Shown in pieces: positions 23,164 to 37,700 of a DNA stretch of 64,000 nucleotides. The notes beneath the pieces are model-generated. The model searched no databases. It had not been told where the DNA came from and was given only the letters and a program-made list of their open reading frames with translations. Source of the DNA: Telopea speciosissima (Eukaryota; Streptophyta; Magnoliopsida; Proteales; Proteaceae); the NCBI RefSeq assembly GCF_018873765.1, contig NC_057925.1, positions 45,291,010 to 45,355,009 of the forward strand, given 5' to 3'. Position 1 is the first letter of the stretch; every line of letters begins with the position of its first letter. The position numbers were made by a program, and so were the translations under genes.

Positions 23164-24585
23164 GTTGAATATTGATAGAGATAACCATTAATATATTTAT
23201 TACATAAAGAACTACTGTTCCAATCCAATAAGAAAGTACTTATTGGATTAAGATTGGACTTCCACGATCTCTGGTTTGACAGTAAGCTTTGTTTTTGTTG
23301 TTTTTCTTCTTTTCTTTCATTCTCTCTTACCGTAATTTCAGAGTTCCTATTTCTTCATCATCAATTGCTCCATCTGGAACAGGCTATAACTTTTCTCCGA
23401 GACTTTTCCATGGAGCTGCTAATGTTTACTACAGGTTTTAGAAATTTTACATGACCTTCCTTCCTCACTCTTATATTTATAAGAAGAATTACCATGGCCT
23501 TCCTTTCACTGTTTCTTTCCTTACAACTTATTTGCTTCTTCCAGGATATGTTGATTTCCCATAAAAGAAAACTTGGAAGGCTTCTCATGAATTGAGTTCA
23601 TGATAACATTCAAAGTATTCTTAGTTTCTAACTCCCTGATCTTGTCTTTGTTACCAGAGTTCAACAACGGCAAGTCATTTGCTCATAATATTACCTTTTT
23701 TTCTTTAAGATATATGGCTACTTTTTATGAATTCTAGTTGGAAATATATCACCCAAATCAGACATGAAAATACATGTAACAAACGGTTTAGATTACTTAT
23801 CTGTTTTGTAGACAAACCAAGGTTGATGTTAGCAACTCAAGCACCAAATATAACGTCACGAATTGAAAATTATGTTGAGAAACTTAAAGGGTTGAGTCGT
23901 GGCAATGGACACTTTCCTTAAGACTGTAGACGCCCCCCTATGGTGCAAGTCTGATTCTTGTGAATTAGCCTCCAAGATAAAATAACCATTGGCCCCTCCA
24001 GTAGTCGTTGCACTCGCTTATAGGGCCCTGTCGAGGCACATTCGGGTTGTGCTTAGTCAATAACAGAAATGGAATAACAAGACCTTTCAAAGTAATAAAA
24101 AAACTATAAAGAAAACTTGAGAGAAATTGAGTATAAGAGAGAGTGTGTAACAACAGTTGTACATCTCATACAAGTGTCCAAAAACATCCTCTGTATATAG
24201 AGGAGACGGACCCCTTGGAGACACCCTTCCCAAGGGATATGTCCCTTCAAGAGACGCAATGCAAACATGTCAACATCGGTCAAAACCAATCAACGTCAAA
24301 CATAACCAGAAACATACAGAGGTATTTTGGAACTTCATTTTATAAAATACAACAATTTCTTTTTTGAGATTTCAGGTCCACTGTCTAACTCTCTTAGAGC
24401 TCTCTTGTCCATTTGGAAAGCTTAAAAGAGGATCTTATCCCGAGGTGGATGTAGAATTGTTTCCATTTAGCGGTGCCCCATGCCATGTCCTGGCTCTATG
24501 GGAGAAGGAAACTCTCCTATAGACGATCTTGTGATCTTCAAACACTTTGGGGACTCCTTGCTTATTGGGGGTCTAATTTGTCCCC
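23164..24585. other. Intergenic; possible LTR remnant on the minus strand
   Basis: No gene is seen. The part 23873-24440, read on the minus strand, has a TATA-like ctctatatacagagg near 24190-24205 and an end resembling an LTR (..tttctcaaca). I found no partner LTR or target duplication, so the LTR idea is weak. Confidence 0.35.
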
Positions 24586-24946
24586 GTTGGGGACGAATGT
24601 GCAACCACGAGGAAGAACCCAACCAAACAATCACACACAACGCAATAAATTTACCGTGATTCGGCAAAATTGCCTACATCCACTTGAGAGAACTAGAGAT
24701 TTTTCAAATCTTCCTGAAATACTCTCTACACTTTCCACCTCACAAAGTGCTCCCCTTTGTGATTTGCTTATGACCAGGGTTTTCCACACAGAAAAAATAT
24801 ATAGGGAACCCTAAAACCCTAACCCAACACAATTATAATTTTACTCTGTATATCTAATTGACCTAAAACCCGTCTCAATTACAAATTCAGACCCAATTAC
24901 AATTATGTGGACCATTATAGATTACAAGGCATACATAACACCAACA
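24586..24946 (-). repeat. Copia LTR (3' LTR of the minus-strand remnant)
   Basis: Starts TGTTGGTGTTATG after the tract ccaaggtggaaat and ends near ..cattcgtccccaac. It contains a TATA-like tatatattttttc stretch on its strand. Confidence 0.65.
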
Positions 24947-26640
24947 ATTTCCACCTTGGCTTCAATTCTACAAGCCACCCTGAAGAAAACCGGTATTGAT
25001 GTCATAGTTGCAAACTCCGCCACTATCTTTGTCTATCCACCATACCCGGAACAGGAATGGCCCACATCCCCACCTGGGTTATTCTTGCATGTCTGTCATA
25101 CCCAAATCGGCATAGCCCAAATCCCCACCCAGGGTGTCTCATACAGCTCACTACCGTCGCACGCTGACGTGGCTCCACCTCTCCTACCACTACTGCACGC
25201 TCCGAGAGAGCACCGCCACTCACCCAATCTGAAGTGAAAGCCACTCATTTCTTTCCAGACTTGCACCTGTTCATCGCTTGAACCATTTGCAGTTTTTGTC
25301 CTCCACCCTTACCTATTACCTGAGTTCCAACAATAGGTTCAACTATTTTAACACTTCTTGCAAGCTTGTGAAAATTCTCTAATCATTTGTCCCTGCAGCA
25401 CAACCATGGCCCCTCTTGAAACCCTGAGAACTACATCTTCAGATGAGCATCTGAAACCTATCGAATCCAATGTTCCCAGTGTTATCAGATTCATCCTTAG
25501 ATCTGGCACCTACCTCACCTCAGTCAAAGTTTGCACAACCCCATCAAACATGCGAATTCGTATAGTCCCAATCCCGACAACCTTGATTTTTGCATTATTT
25601 GTCATTTTAACAGTACCACTTTCACATGCATGATATGTAGCAAATTGATCCCTAACTGAACACACATGAAATGAACAACCAAAATCTAAAATCAAATCTG
25701 AGAATTTTGTACTTGATGACATAATGAAATAAACATCTCCATCGTCACTTCCACATTATCAACAGTGGATGATTTACCTTCCTTCTCCTTCTCTTTTCTA
25801 TCCTCCTTACACCTTGGACAATTCTTCTTTATATGAAATTCCTCCTCGCAATAATAACATGTTATTTTTCGACCTTTAGACTTTGAGCAGCCCTTCTACT
25901 TGTCGAACTCCTCCAATCTGTCACTTGATCTGCCTCTACTATAACCATCACATGCAACCATGGCACTACCCTCCTCTAACGCCCCCTCGCCACTATTTTT
26001 CCATCATGTCTCATTCATTAGCAAAGCATCAATAACCTCATCAAGTTTGAGAGAATTTTTACCAAACAGTAGTGTAGTTACAATGTGATCAAATGAAGGA
26101 GGTAGTGATGCCAATAGAAGAAGTGTCTCGTCATCCTTTTCAATTTGTACATCAAGAGCCAACAATTCCTTCAATATTTTAGTGAACTCTTCCAAATGTA
26201 CCTCAAACTTCGCTTCCTCTAATAACTAAAAACCATATAACTGTTTCTTAAAAAATAACTGACTTGTCAATGACTTAGATTAGGACTTGCTCTTTAGTTT
26301 TGCCCAGACTTCATCTGGATCCACCAACCCAATGACCCCAAGAAGAGTTTTATCTACAAGATACAACTGGATCGTACTGTTTGGCAAATCCCTAAACTCT
26401 TGCCATTCATCGTCCTTCATCTTCTCTGGTTTTTCTGATTTCTTCCTAAGAGCCTTAACTATCCCCTCCCACGTAAGAATATTCTTCACCCATTGTTGCC
26501 ACAGAGTAAATACAATCTTTCTCTCATCGCCATGGCTTGAACAGATGTCATACATCGACCTCTCCCATGACATATGCTGATGCTCAACTAAAATTGATAG
26601 CCGCCACCATGCCCAGAGTTCCTTCCCTATTGCATTTGTT
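24586..26640 (-). mobile_element. Ty1/Copia remnant, heavily deleted
   Basis: On the minus strand from about 26573: a gag-like region (WVKNILTWEG, DEVWAKL), CCHC zinc knuckle (near 25830), protease region (CSFHVCSVRD, MFDGVVQTL, near 25530-25680). It then passes directly to a polypurine tract at 24947-24959 and an LTR at 24586-24946 that begins TGTTGGTGTTATG. Integrase, reverse transcriptase and RNase H are absent and no second LTR is seen. The order and sequence fit Copia (Tork/Angela-like). It is an old, broken fossil. Confidence 0.75.
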
Positions 26641-26878
26641 TTGGTACTAGTTATAATTTATTGTTATTCACCATTTTGCAAGTTAATTTTAAAATGGAAA
26701 ATCCTTCCCTTGTAACTTAGAGAAGGATGAATATTTTCAATAGGTCAATATGATCTATCCGTAAAACAAAAATGCTGACCTCATAAAAGTGTGGTGTCAC
26801 AGTGAAATTAAATGTCATGCAAAATTATATTTAGTTTTCCCCTAGTTTGAATTGGGCTCCTCTGTAGTGTGGGGATAC

Positions 26879-29800
26879 TGTTACACCCGCACCCCAATTA
26901 CACCCTTATGTCCCTGGGAAGTTTAGACCTTTACCAAGGGCAATGCCATGGTGGCACCAACCAACACCTGTAACCTCAGACTTAAAACATTATTATAAGG
27001 GACCCCTTGGAGCCCTGGAAGTGTGGGTCAAAACCCCACAATTTTTCTTGAAGTTTGGGCCCTGACAGCAGCATCGGAGTCATGAATGGACTCACTCGTA
27101 CTGAATCCGCTCGAGGATTCGCCCATGCTGTTACTTGCCCTTTTGGTTATTTTTCTGTGGGACCCACATACCATTGTCCCGGACACTATAATTTGACCAT
27201 TGGACCATGTGGACCCCAGCCCTTACCCTTAGTTGGGTGAGTGGGCCATGAAAGTAGGGCCCACAAGGCCTAACTTAAGTGAAAAATGGGTTTTATACAC
27301 CCTACCCTAAACCAAACAAGCCTTAGAGGACAATTAAGTCCTATGGACTTGGGCTCAACCCCAAACAAGGCCCAACTAATTAATTGGACCCAATGGTTAT
27401 GACATGGACCAAACATGGCCTAAGACCTAACCCAAAACCCATTTAAACGTAAGGACAAACTACATTCTAGGGACCCCTAACGAAACATAACCTAAGGCCC
27501 CTTCTACCCCTTAAAGATAAGAGGATCCCCTTTATTCCCTTATCTCTCCCCCTCCCAAGCAAATCGTGGAGAAGAAGAGACAAGAGAAGAAGGAGGAGGA
27601 GGAAGGAAAGGGAAAAAGTAGAAGTGGGATAGGAATGAGAGGGGAAGGGAAGAAGAGGGAAGCCATGCCAAGATGGTTGGCTGCCCCACATCTCCTTCTC
27701 TTGCTGTCCGGACGAAGGGAGAAGAAGAAAGTGAAGGAGAAGAGATGGAAAGGAAGGGAGGAGAGCAAGGGGGCTCACCTAGCCTTGGATCTTGCCTCTC
27801 CATTGGAGTTCCTCACCAAGGTAAGACTCCAAGTTTGATACCTCTCTTTCTCCATTTTCTTTTTATGTTTTGGTTGATTCCTTAAGCTTGGACTGACCTA
27901 GAGTTCCATTTGGGACTCAAGGTGGAGCTCAATCCCTAGTTGGAGCTCTAATGGAGCTGACCTAGACCTGGTTTGAACTCCCATGAGCAGCATTTGCAGC
28001 CATTGCTACTAAGTTTTGGTTTTGAACCTTGAAACCCAACCCTTGGACCAATTTGAGACCAATCCTTGTTGGATCTTGGATCCATGAGGTCAAGCCTAGG
28101 TTTTGGTGACCCTAGGAAGGTTTAGACACCCCTCCTATGTCCTTGAGAACTTGGGGCAGTCCAAGCTTCAAGCTGGAGCAAAAGCCCTTTGAAATCTCAG
28201 ACTGGATTATTGGAGGACAAACGATCGGATCCACCAATCATGGTACCGTCCGTCAGTCCATCTAGTACAAACCCTACGAAATGACCTAAACGGATGAACA
28301 AATGGACTCAAGTCTGTTGCATCCGCCCAAGGCCAGTTGCTCTCGGGTATGTCTCAGGAATCGAACGGATGCAGGGGCGGACTCAAGAAGCACATCCGCC
28401 CGTTGATCCGCTCCCTTTTTTGTGTGCCTCTGGTGTCGAACAAATGCATGATCGAATCTAAGTAAGATGTTCTGCTTGTGGGTCCACTCGCTCTATTTTT
28501 ACCTTTTAGCCTGAACGGAATCAGGGGCTGATCCACCTCTGTTGAAACCGTCCGTGAGTCTGCTCGTGTTGTCTTGATTGAAACTTGATTTTAATCTTGG
28601 GGGCCTAGTATGGGACCCTTCTATACATGCTTTAATGATTTCTTTTGTATGTTTAGGCTGGTGTACCGGTGAGATTCATGTGAACCACGCCGGATGACAC
28701 CTGATGCCCAGGGAGATTCATGCCAATCACGTCGGGCTACACCCGAGTTTGGTGAGTGGGTTCTGGGTGACTTTGTTGAGCTTGAAAATTATATATATTT
28801 GGCAATATTAAGCATGCTATTGTATATTTATATGCATCATGTGCATTTGCATTGAATATCTTAATTGTGTACTGTTGTGAATGTGATAGCATGCTCACCA
28901 TTGTATCGGGCTACAGTGTCGGGTGTGCTGGTGTCGGAACCTCAATTTATTTAATTATGAAAACTGCTATATGCCATCCTGATCTATATGTGACGTGCTG
29001 TGCTGGTACCCTGGTACTAGATGGAATGGGACGTTAAAGCACCTGGAATACCTCTCGGGACGATAGGATCTGCATATAGTATATCTGTGGCTAGGATGCT
29101 TGCTCCCTTATGCTATGACCCTTGCCAACAGGGGTTTATGTGTTGGATAGTTAGAGCACCTGATGGCTGTGGAGGCGGGAGAGGTCAGGTCAGGGGTAGT
29201 GATGGCTATCGGGGTCTGCCACTAGGTGGTCATGATGGCTTCTACCGGCGTAGATCCCCTCATGATAATTGAGGTTTCACTGGGGCGATAGGATAAGTGA
29301 CCCTCAGTGTCTCACGAGTTATCATAGTAGCATATACTTGACCGATAGAATTATGTGTGTTAGGTGGAAAATGAATCTAACATTAGCATGCATCATTCTG
29401 CTTGATATTGATTGTGTGATGTATGCGCATTCCCCATTGCTCTCTCACTAGCTAGTGTAGCTAACCCCGTTGTACAACCTTTTTTAGTTTATATGTAGAT
29501 AACCTCTTGATGAGCATCATTGGATGCGAATCAAGTGGAGCCGGTGACTGTGACTTGGATGTAGATGTACACTCAAGAGTGTGGCGTCCTTGGGATAATT
29601 AATTATTATTTAATTTTTGTATTCATTCTACAATCATGTATAAACTGTGTGTTTAATTATTAGGAGAGATTGAATGGTTATGAACATTGTTATTGTACTA
29701 TGTGTTATCATTAGAGAACCGATGCTCTATAATTTTGTATGTTTTAATTTAATTTCGCTTCCGCTAACTCTGTAATTGGAACAATTAATTCCATTTGGTA

Positions 29801-29952
29801 CGTTCCTTTCTATCATCATATTATGGTGACAGGGCGGACTGTGGCTCGGGACACTGTATCTGTGATCCTGGTAGGTATTGGGATGTCGTGTGATTATCTC
29901 AGTCACCTCCTAGTGTGGCAAAATATCTTACATCGGAACGGAGGGCGTGATA
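26879..29952 (+). repeat. Left LTR, 3.07 kb
   Basis: Direct repeat of 34733-37808. It contains a purine-rich block (about 27560-27770), which yields spurious Lys/Glu-rich frames, and a cluster of aacggat/atccgcc motifs (about 28200-28560). Confidence 0.9.
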
Positions 29953-30301
29953 GAGTGGTATTAGAGCGATGATGCTCTGCACCGACCACAGTTTGGGCGT
30001 AACCTCTTGATTTACTCTTCACAAATTAGGTCCTGAATTAAAAATCTCAAGAACATAAATCATTGTGTGCAGACATAGGCAGGAAACTAATTGGAGTGAA
30101 AACAAGAACCTAGAAGATAATAGGCAACATGAAGATTAGTACTTGAAACTTAGACTGTGGGATATAAATATGTAATTATTTGTTGTGTGTTAACTGGTTA
30201 AAGATTGGGTCACTATAAGTGATTGTCCCTGATATACAATGAATTAAATACAACCAACCCACAATTATGAGCAATGATCTAAAAGAGGGAATTAAACAAA
30301 A

Positions 30302-30346
<45 letters not shown>
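30302..30346. repeat. (TA)n microsatellite
   Basis: About 20 TA units in the interior of the long-LTR element. Confidence 0.9.
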
Positions 30347-30348
<2 letters not shown>

Positions 30349-30849
30349 CTAAACATAACCATTCCTATGATTCCAAATTCTTCCTGAAGGCAATTATATC
30401 CTTCACAATTTGACACCTGTGATTTTATCCTGTTTAACCCAGATTTTTGAATCCAACCATGAATGTATCGAATTTCTATTTGGGCATATTTGTGCCCTCT
30501 CTAACTTAAAACACCAGATTCCACCTATCTGATCCAAACGCCTGATGGTAACCACACAAGATTAATATATACATCTATTAATTTTAAAGGTTTTCAGATT
30601 GTTCACACTGTCAGATCAAAGGAGGAAAAGAGAAATGCAAGAAACTAAAGGCGAAGCAAAATGAAAATAGTTCCATAAACTACCCATCAAGGGTAAGAGA
30701 CAAAAAAGACTGCTAAAATAACTTCAGAGAAATGCTGGAGGAGAACTGGGTTAGTCATCTACACCGTCACCACCACCGCGACTAAGAAAGGCATTGATGT
30801 CATCTACTCCTCGCTCTATGGCCGCAAGATGCCAAGCTTGGGCATTGAG

Positions 30850-31909
30850 TTACTTCCTGACTCCATCGAAGCCATCCACCACCCTCACGCTCAGCCGCTT
30901 GATGGCCATCGACATGTCACTTCCTTCCCTTGGTGTATCTGAAGGCCCTGTTGCAAATGGTCCAGAACCCCTGAGCTCGGGATCGCTATCACTATCATCC
31001 CCCTCATCATCCCTGACCCCTCTACCCTCCCTGTACTGAACTTGCTCCCCTATACTATCATGAATATGGTACAAGTTCATCTTTTGCAGTGCACCGAATC
31101 CAATAGGCCCCTCAGTGCTTGATTCTTTGGGCTTATGGTCCAGATCGACCTCGAAGCATAAGAAGACCAAAGTGAGCAACCGACCATAGGGCAGAGTGTG
31201 GTTGCGGGCAAGATTCATTACAGCGCGGGCTATGTGCTTCATGATCACATATGGAAGGCAAATAGGCTGGCCAGTGTATAGAGAGTGAGCTAGGACTACG
31301 GACATCAAAGAAGGATGTGTGCCGTGTGCTCTAGGGGGAGCCAAATTTGTCTTGGCAATAAAGATGAGAACTTATTGAGAAGGAGGAAATTTGGAGAGGT
31401 CTTCATTCTCCTCGTATTTATTATTTGTCAGAACCTTGAATAACTTCTTACTCTCCTCTGAGTGCAGGCATTTGTCTGGGTGACTTCCTAGAGAATAGTA
31501 AACCCTTTTTCCCTTTGCTGAGACATCAAGGATAATTCCCAACTCCTTTGTAGTAAAGCTAATGGCAACCCCTTTTACAAGTGAAGTCAGCCTGAGGTCA
31601 TCATCGTCCCCCTCGGTCAACAATAGATTAGAGTAAAACTCTTGGACTAAGGTAGGGTAATAAAACTCGGGCAGGAATTAGCATATTGCTCCACTCCAAT
31701 CTTTCGAACCTAGCACCCACTTTGTATGCCAACAGCTCCTCCATTGTCATATCCCTTTCCACGAGAATCCTTCTGTTAAAGAGGTGCTCCCGAAAAATTC
31801 CCTCGGTCCTCTCAGGAGTGAATTGATGTACATTGTAGGTAGTGGAGATGGTAGGCACAATGGCAGTGTTCCTTTTCCTTTTAGGAGCTATAGAGTCACC
31901 TACACACAT
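30850..31909 (-). other. Antisense coding-like region in the LTR element (putative plant transposon protein type)
   Basis: The minus strand encodes MTMEELLAYKVGARFERLEW, LRLTSLVKGVAISFTTKELG, LPYVIMKHIARAVMNLARNH and LPYGRLLTLVFLCFEVDL, followed by an acidic tail. This resembles the domain often labelled putative plant transposon protein, found in many plant repeats and of unknown function. It runs opposite to the LTR transcription sense. The front follows a possible splice acceptor (tgtgtag) near 31900, with possible upstream antisense exons toward 32790; that is inference. The region is broken in a few places and I treat it as a fossil. Confidence 0.6.
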
Positions 31910-32929
31910 AAGGCATCATCAAAAGAAATAGCAAGGGTAAGCCAAATGGGAAAGATAGCATATGACGGGCAGTTAGAATTAGGGAAGTGAAATGCTTAAG
32001 TAATAAGGGAATGGTTTGACAGGAAGACTATACATGATGATGAAAGTAAAAAAGAAATAACTATGAATGTATTATATGACATGGATATTATTGGAGATGT
32101 GTTAGGAATAAAAGGGGAAAAACAAGATAAATTCGCACACAGAGTTATGTGAGTTCCTTTAGTGTGTGGGAGTGAAGAAGTGAGGTTGGTGTAAACAATG
32201 TGTACTTCTAGCTTTCTTATATATCCCAACTAATGTCAAACAAGCAAGTGATCGGATGAAGTACCCCAACAAGAGACAAGAATTAACTTACTTGAAGAGA
32301 AAGGGAATGAATACCTGGGACTTATTAGAAATAAGAATAAAAGTATATACTTGAGGATAAGACAATGGAATAGTATCTTTAGATGCATACAATGGATTAA
32401 ACATGGACTTGACGGGTTTTCCCAAAGCATGAAGGGATTAAAGAGTTTATCCAATCAAGCCTAGGACTAACTCAAGTCATTTAACTAAACATAGTAAGCA
32501 ATCTCTACAATGCTTATAAAGGATGCAAAGAGCAAGTAAGAAGCCGCTCCTATAGTGTCATTGATTAATAGAGCATAATTTAAATCCAAAAGCCTTAGCC
32601 CAGATCGATTTTGGCATGGACTTGGTATATATGGCCATGAAAATGTAAACAAAATCAAGGCATGATCATACTTGGAATGATTCATCACAAATTCAAGCAG
32701 AAAAGTAGGAGAAGATGAAGAGACACAAGTAAAATCTTACAGTGAGAAGAAAGGAGAAAGGAAAGGAAATAAGAGAAAAGAAATCTTACCCTAATTAAGT
32801 GGGGATCTTTGAGGCTTGAAGTTGCAAGAGATCCACTCAAGGAAGCCCTGTAGTGCCCTTCTCCCTCCCTGCGGTTATGTTTTCTTTTGGAGCCAAATGA
32901 GTTTTGAAGTTCACGGTTCTGTTTTTGTT

Positions 32930-33240
32930 AAAATTCTGCGAACGGACGAACAAACGGATCCACGATCGTGACTCCGATCATTAATCCGCCCCGCATAAGA
33001 TTTGAAAATTGTCATTTTAAAATTGACCGGATCAACGAACGGATCCACCGCTATGAGTTTGTCTGTAGATCCGTTTGATTCATATTCTCTCGGTCGTTTA
33101 AAATTCTGAGGACAGACAAACGAACGGATTCACGTTCTGCATCCGCCCGTTGTCCGCTCTCCCTGTTTTGTGGAGGGACCACGAACGGAACCAGAGTACT
33201 GATGTCGCTCATGAGTCCGCTCGAATTCTTTTAGGATTTT
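32930..33240. repeat. Cluster of degenerate aacggat / atccgcc motifs
   Basis: Motifs such as gaacggacgaacaaacggat, acgaacggatccaccg, acgaacggattcacg and catccgcccgttgtccgctc recur about every 60-80 bp. The same kind of motif cluster occurs in both LTRs (about 28200-28560 and 36055-36420). Confidence 0.6.
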
Positions 33241-34732
33241 GAGCCCAGATTTTTGGAGACCTTCTGACCACACCCATATGTGTTGATTGTATGCCTATAC
33301 CCTAGATTGGACACCCTGGTTGAGTGACCCAATTGTGGGGGCCACCTAAGTTGAGTCAATACCTTAAACTGACGGGGATTAGAACTTGTACCCGACTGGG
33401 CCAACCAATAAGAAATGGTAGGCATTGATGACCATCGTGACTCCCCTCTTACCTAAAAGGAGGAGAGTTACTCTTGGGAATGAAGACCCTTAAATCCTAT
33501 GACCTGAAGGACCTAAACCTTTATGAATAGGAAGACTAAACCTGTGGGTAGGTATTAAAAAGGAAAGTAATGGGCTGGCTTGGACTGGTTCATTTGAAAG
33601 AGCCATAAAGGCCATGTGTACTGGAGATCATTTATGACACCTCAAATTAGTGACGACTCTATCTGTACTTTGCTTGGTTCATCCCAACCTTATTTAGACT
33701 CATAGAGGGAGTTTTACACCATGAGTTGACTCTCCAGAAGGAACTTAGAAGACCGTACCCGAGGACTTTTGTTCTTGTAGACTGACCTAGATGACAGATA
33801 TATCTATAGGATTATGAATGTAATTCTTGAAGTCTTGCCTATGTCTTGGTGTGATATATATGTATATATATATACCCCTTAGGATCTTGGACTTGTGTGA
33901 CTAGAGTGATTCTCTAGTACTACAAGTATAGTTTTACTTTGGTCTTGATGTGATCACTTAGTTGAGCCCTGACCCTTGGTCACATTGATCACTGGGTAGT
34001 AATTAACGAATTCGCCAACGATGGGGTAAATTAATTAACATGATTTGACTTAGACCGAAATCATAGAAGGTTGTCTGGCTCTCGAAGGAGAACCATAATG
34101 GATTTTTCCCCTGTGGAATAACTGTGTGATAGGTTTAAAGACCTTGAAGGTTGAAACTGAAGGATATAACAGGACCTTCTCCAATGACAGATATGAATGG
34201 GGTAATGGATCACCAAATGCGTTCCCTCCGTACGGGGAGTGAACAATAGGAGATTCCATCAATATTCCAAATCATTCTAAAGTTGGGTAAGGTAATGAGA
34301 TAACCAAAAGTGAAAGCATCCCAGATGTGAACCCTATGTCGGGGACTGGACAGGTTAAGTCTGTAACCTAAGTCCGACCAGAATAGTGTTTTACACACTA
34401 AACTAAGCCACCTAGAGCAGAAAGTCCCCTAGATTCTCTAGATCAAGTGATGCCCCTCTAACCTACTGGTATACTACGACCACCGGCTCTAAAATCAATT
34501 GAAGCCAGGGTTATTGTGGATCACACCCCTGCGGTAATGTGACCCTTTAAGGAAAAAAGAAATGGTGAGATCTAACTTGCTGTGTCATATAGGCACTGGC
34601 TCACCTTGACCCGACCTCTTGACTCAGCCCATGTACTGGGTAAAGGGAAGTGTTGTCGTTCAACAAAGCCTCACCCCGGGGATCGGGATTGCCTCAAATT
34701 TTGGGGATAAAATTTTAATAAGGTTGGGGGGA

Positions 34733-37700
34733 TGTTACACCCGCACCCCAATTATACCCCTATGCCCCGGGGCAGTTCAGACCTTTACCAAGGGCAATGC
34801 CATGGTGGCACCAGCCAACACTTGTAACCTCAGACTTAAAACATTATTACAAGGAGCTCCTTGGAGCCCTGGAAATGTGGGTCAAAAATCCCGTAATTTT
34901 CCTTGAAGTTTGGGCCTTGACAGCAGCACCGGAGTCACGAACGGACTCACTCGTACTGAATCCGCTCGAGGATCCGCCCATGCTGTTACTTGCTCTTTTG
35001 ATAATTTTCCTATGGGACCCACATACCCGTGTCCTGGACACTATAATTTGACCATTGGACCATGTGGACACCAGCCCTTAACCTTAGTTGGGTGAGTGGG
35101 CCATGAAAGTAAGGCCCACAAGGCCTAACTTAAGTGAATAATGGGTTTTATACACCCTACCCTAAACCAAACAAGCCTTAGAGGACAATTAAGTCCTATG
35201 GACTTGGGCTCAACCCCAAACAAGGCCCAACTAATTAATTGGACCCAATGGTTATGACATGGACCAAACATGGCCTAAGACCTAACCTAAAATCCATTTA
35301 AGCCTAAGGACAAAACTACATTCTAGGGACCCCTAACGAAACATAACCTAAGGCCCCTTCTACCCCTTAAAGATAAGAGGATCCCCTTTATTCCCTTATC
35401 TCTCCCCCTCCCAAGCAAATCATGGAGGAGAAGAGACAAGAGAAGAAGGAGGAGGAGGAAGGAAAGGGAAGAAGTAGAAGTGGGAGAGGAATGAGAGGGG
35501 AAGGGAAGAAGAGGGAAGCCATGCTAAGGTGGCTGGCTGCCCCCACATCTCCTTCTCTTGCTGTCTGGACGAAGGGAGAAGAAGAAGGTGAAGGAGAAGA
35601 GATGGAAAAGAAGGGAGGAGAGCAAGGGGGCTCACCTAGCCTTGGATCTTGCCTCTCCATTGGAGCTCCTCACCAAGGTAAGACTCCAAGTTTGATACCT
35701 CTCTTTCTCCATTTTTATTTTATGTTTTGGTTGATTCCTTGAGCTTGGATTGACCTAGAGTTCCATTTGGGACTCAAGGTGGAGCTCGATCCCTAGTTGG
35801 AGCTCTAATGGAGCTGACCTAGACTTGGTTTGAGCTCCCATAAGCAGCATTTGCAGCCATTATTGCTAAATTTTGGTTTTGAACCTTGAAACCCAACCCT
35901 TGGACCAATTTGAGACCAATCCTTGTTGGATCTTGGATCCATGAGGTCAAGCCTAGGTTTTGGTGGCCTTAGGAAGGCTTAGACACCCCTCCTATGTCCT
36001 TGAGAACTTGGGGTACTCCAAGCTTCAAGCTGGAGCAAAAGCCCTTTGAAATCTCGGACTGGATTGCCGGCGGATGAACAATTGGATCCACCAATCGTGG
36101 TACCATCTGTCAATCCGCCCAGTACAAACCCTGCGAAATGACCTGAACAGATGAACGAACGGACTCAAGTCTGTTGCATTCGTCCGAGGCCAGTTGCTCT
36201 CGGGTATGTCTCAGGAATCGAACGGATGCAGGGGTGGACTCAAGAAGCACATCTGCCCGTTGATCCACTCCTTTTTTGGTGTGCCTCTGGTGTTAAACAG
36301 ATGCACGATTGGATCTAAGTAAGATGTTCCGCTCGAGGGTCTGCTCACTCTGTTTTTACCTCTTGGCCTGAATGGAGTCAGGGGCAGATCCACCTCTGTT
36401 GAAACCGTCTGTGACTCCGCTTGTGCTGTCTTGGTTAAAACTTGATTTTAATCTTGGGGGCCTAGCATGGGACCCTTCTATACATGCTTTAATGATTTCT
36501 TTTGTATGTTTAGGCTGGTGCACCGGTGAGATTCATGTGAACCACGCCGGATGACACCCGATGCCCGGGGAGATTCATGCCAATCACGTTGGGCTACACC
36601 CGAGTTCGGTGAGTGGGTTCTGGGTGACTTTGTTGGGCTTAAAAATTATATATATTTGGTAATATTAAGCATGTTATTATATATTTATAAGCATCGTGCG
36701 CATTTGCATTGAATATCTTAATTGTGTACTGTTGTGAATGTGATAGCATGCTCACCATTGTATCGGGCTACGGTGTCGGGCGTGCCGCTGTCGGAACCTC
36801 AATTTATTTAATTATGAAAACTGCTATATGCCATCCTGATCTATATGTGTCGTGCCGTGCTGGTACCCGGGTACTAAATGGAATGGGATGTTGAAGCACC
36901 CGAAATACCTCTCAGGACAAAAGGACCTGCATATAGTATATCTGTGGCTAGGATGCTTGCTCCCTTATGCTACGACCCTTGCCAACAGGGGTTTATGTGT
37001 TGGATAGTCGGAGCACCTGATAGCTGTGGAGGCAGGAGAGGCCAGGTCAGGGGTAGTAATGGCTATCGGGGTCTACCACTGGGTTATCATAATGGCTTCT
37101 ACCGGCGTAGGTCCCCTCGTGATAATTGAGGTTTCACTAGGGCGATAGGATAAGTGACCCTCAGTGTCTCCCGAGTTATCATAGTAGCATATACTTGACC
37201 AATAGAATTGTGTGTGTTAGGTGGAAAATGAATCTAACATTAGCATGCATCATTCTGCTTGATATTGATTGTGTGATGTATGCGCATTCCCCATTGCTCT
37301 CTCACTAGCTAGTGTAGCTAACCCCGTTGTACAACCCTTTTTAGTTTATATGCAGATAACATCTTGACGAGCACCGTTGGATGCGAATCAAGTGGGTTCG
37401 GTGACTGTGACTTGGATGTAGATGTACACCCAAGCGTGTGGCGCCCTTGGAGCAATTAATTATTATTGAATTTCTGTATTTATTCCACAATCATGTATAA
37501 ATTGTGTGTTAATTATTAGGAGAGATTGAATGGTTACGAACATTGTTATTGTACTATGTGTTATCATTAGAGAACCGATGCTCTATAATTTCGCATGTTT
37601 TAATTTAATTTCGCTTTCGCTAATTCTATGATTAGAACGATTAATTTCATTTGGTACGTTCCTTTCTGTCATCATATTTTGGTGACAGGGCGGACTGTGG

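Noticed and set aside
27566-27885. Lys/Glu/Arg-rich frames (and the Ser/Leu/Pro frames opposite) in the long LTR, repeated at 35388-35742
   Set aside because: They come from a purine-rich tract of the LTR; present in several frames at once and without any domain.
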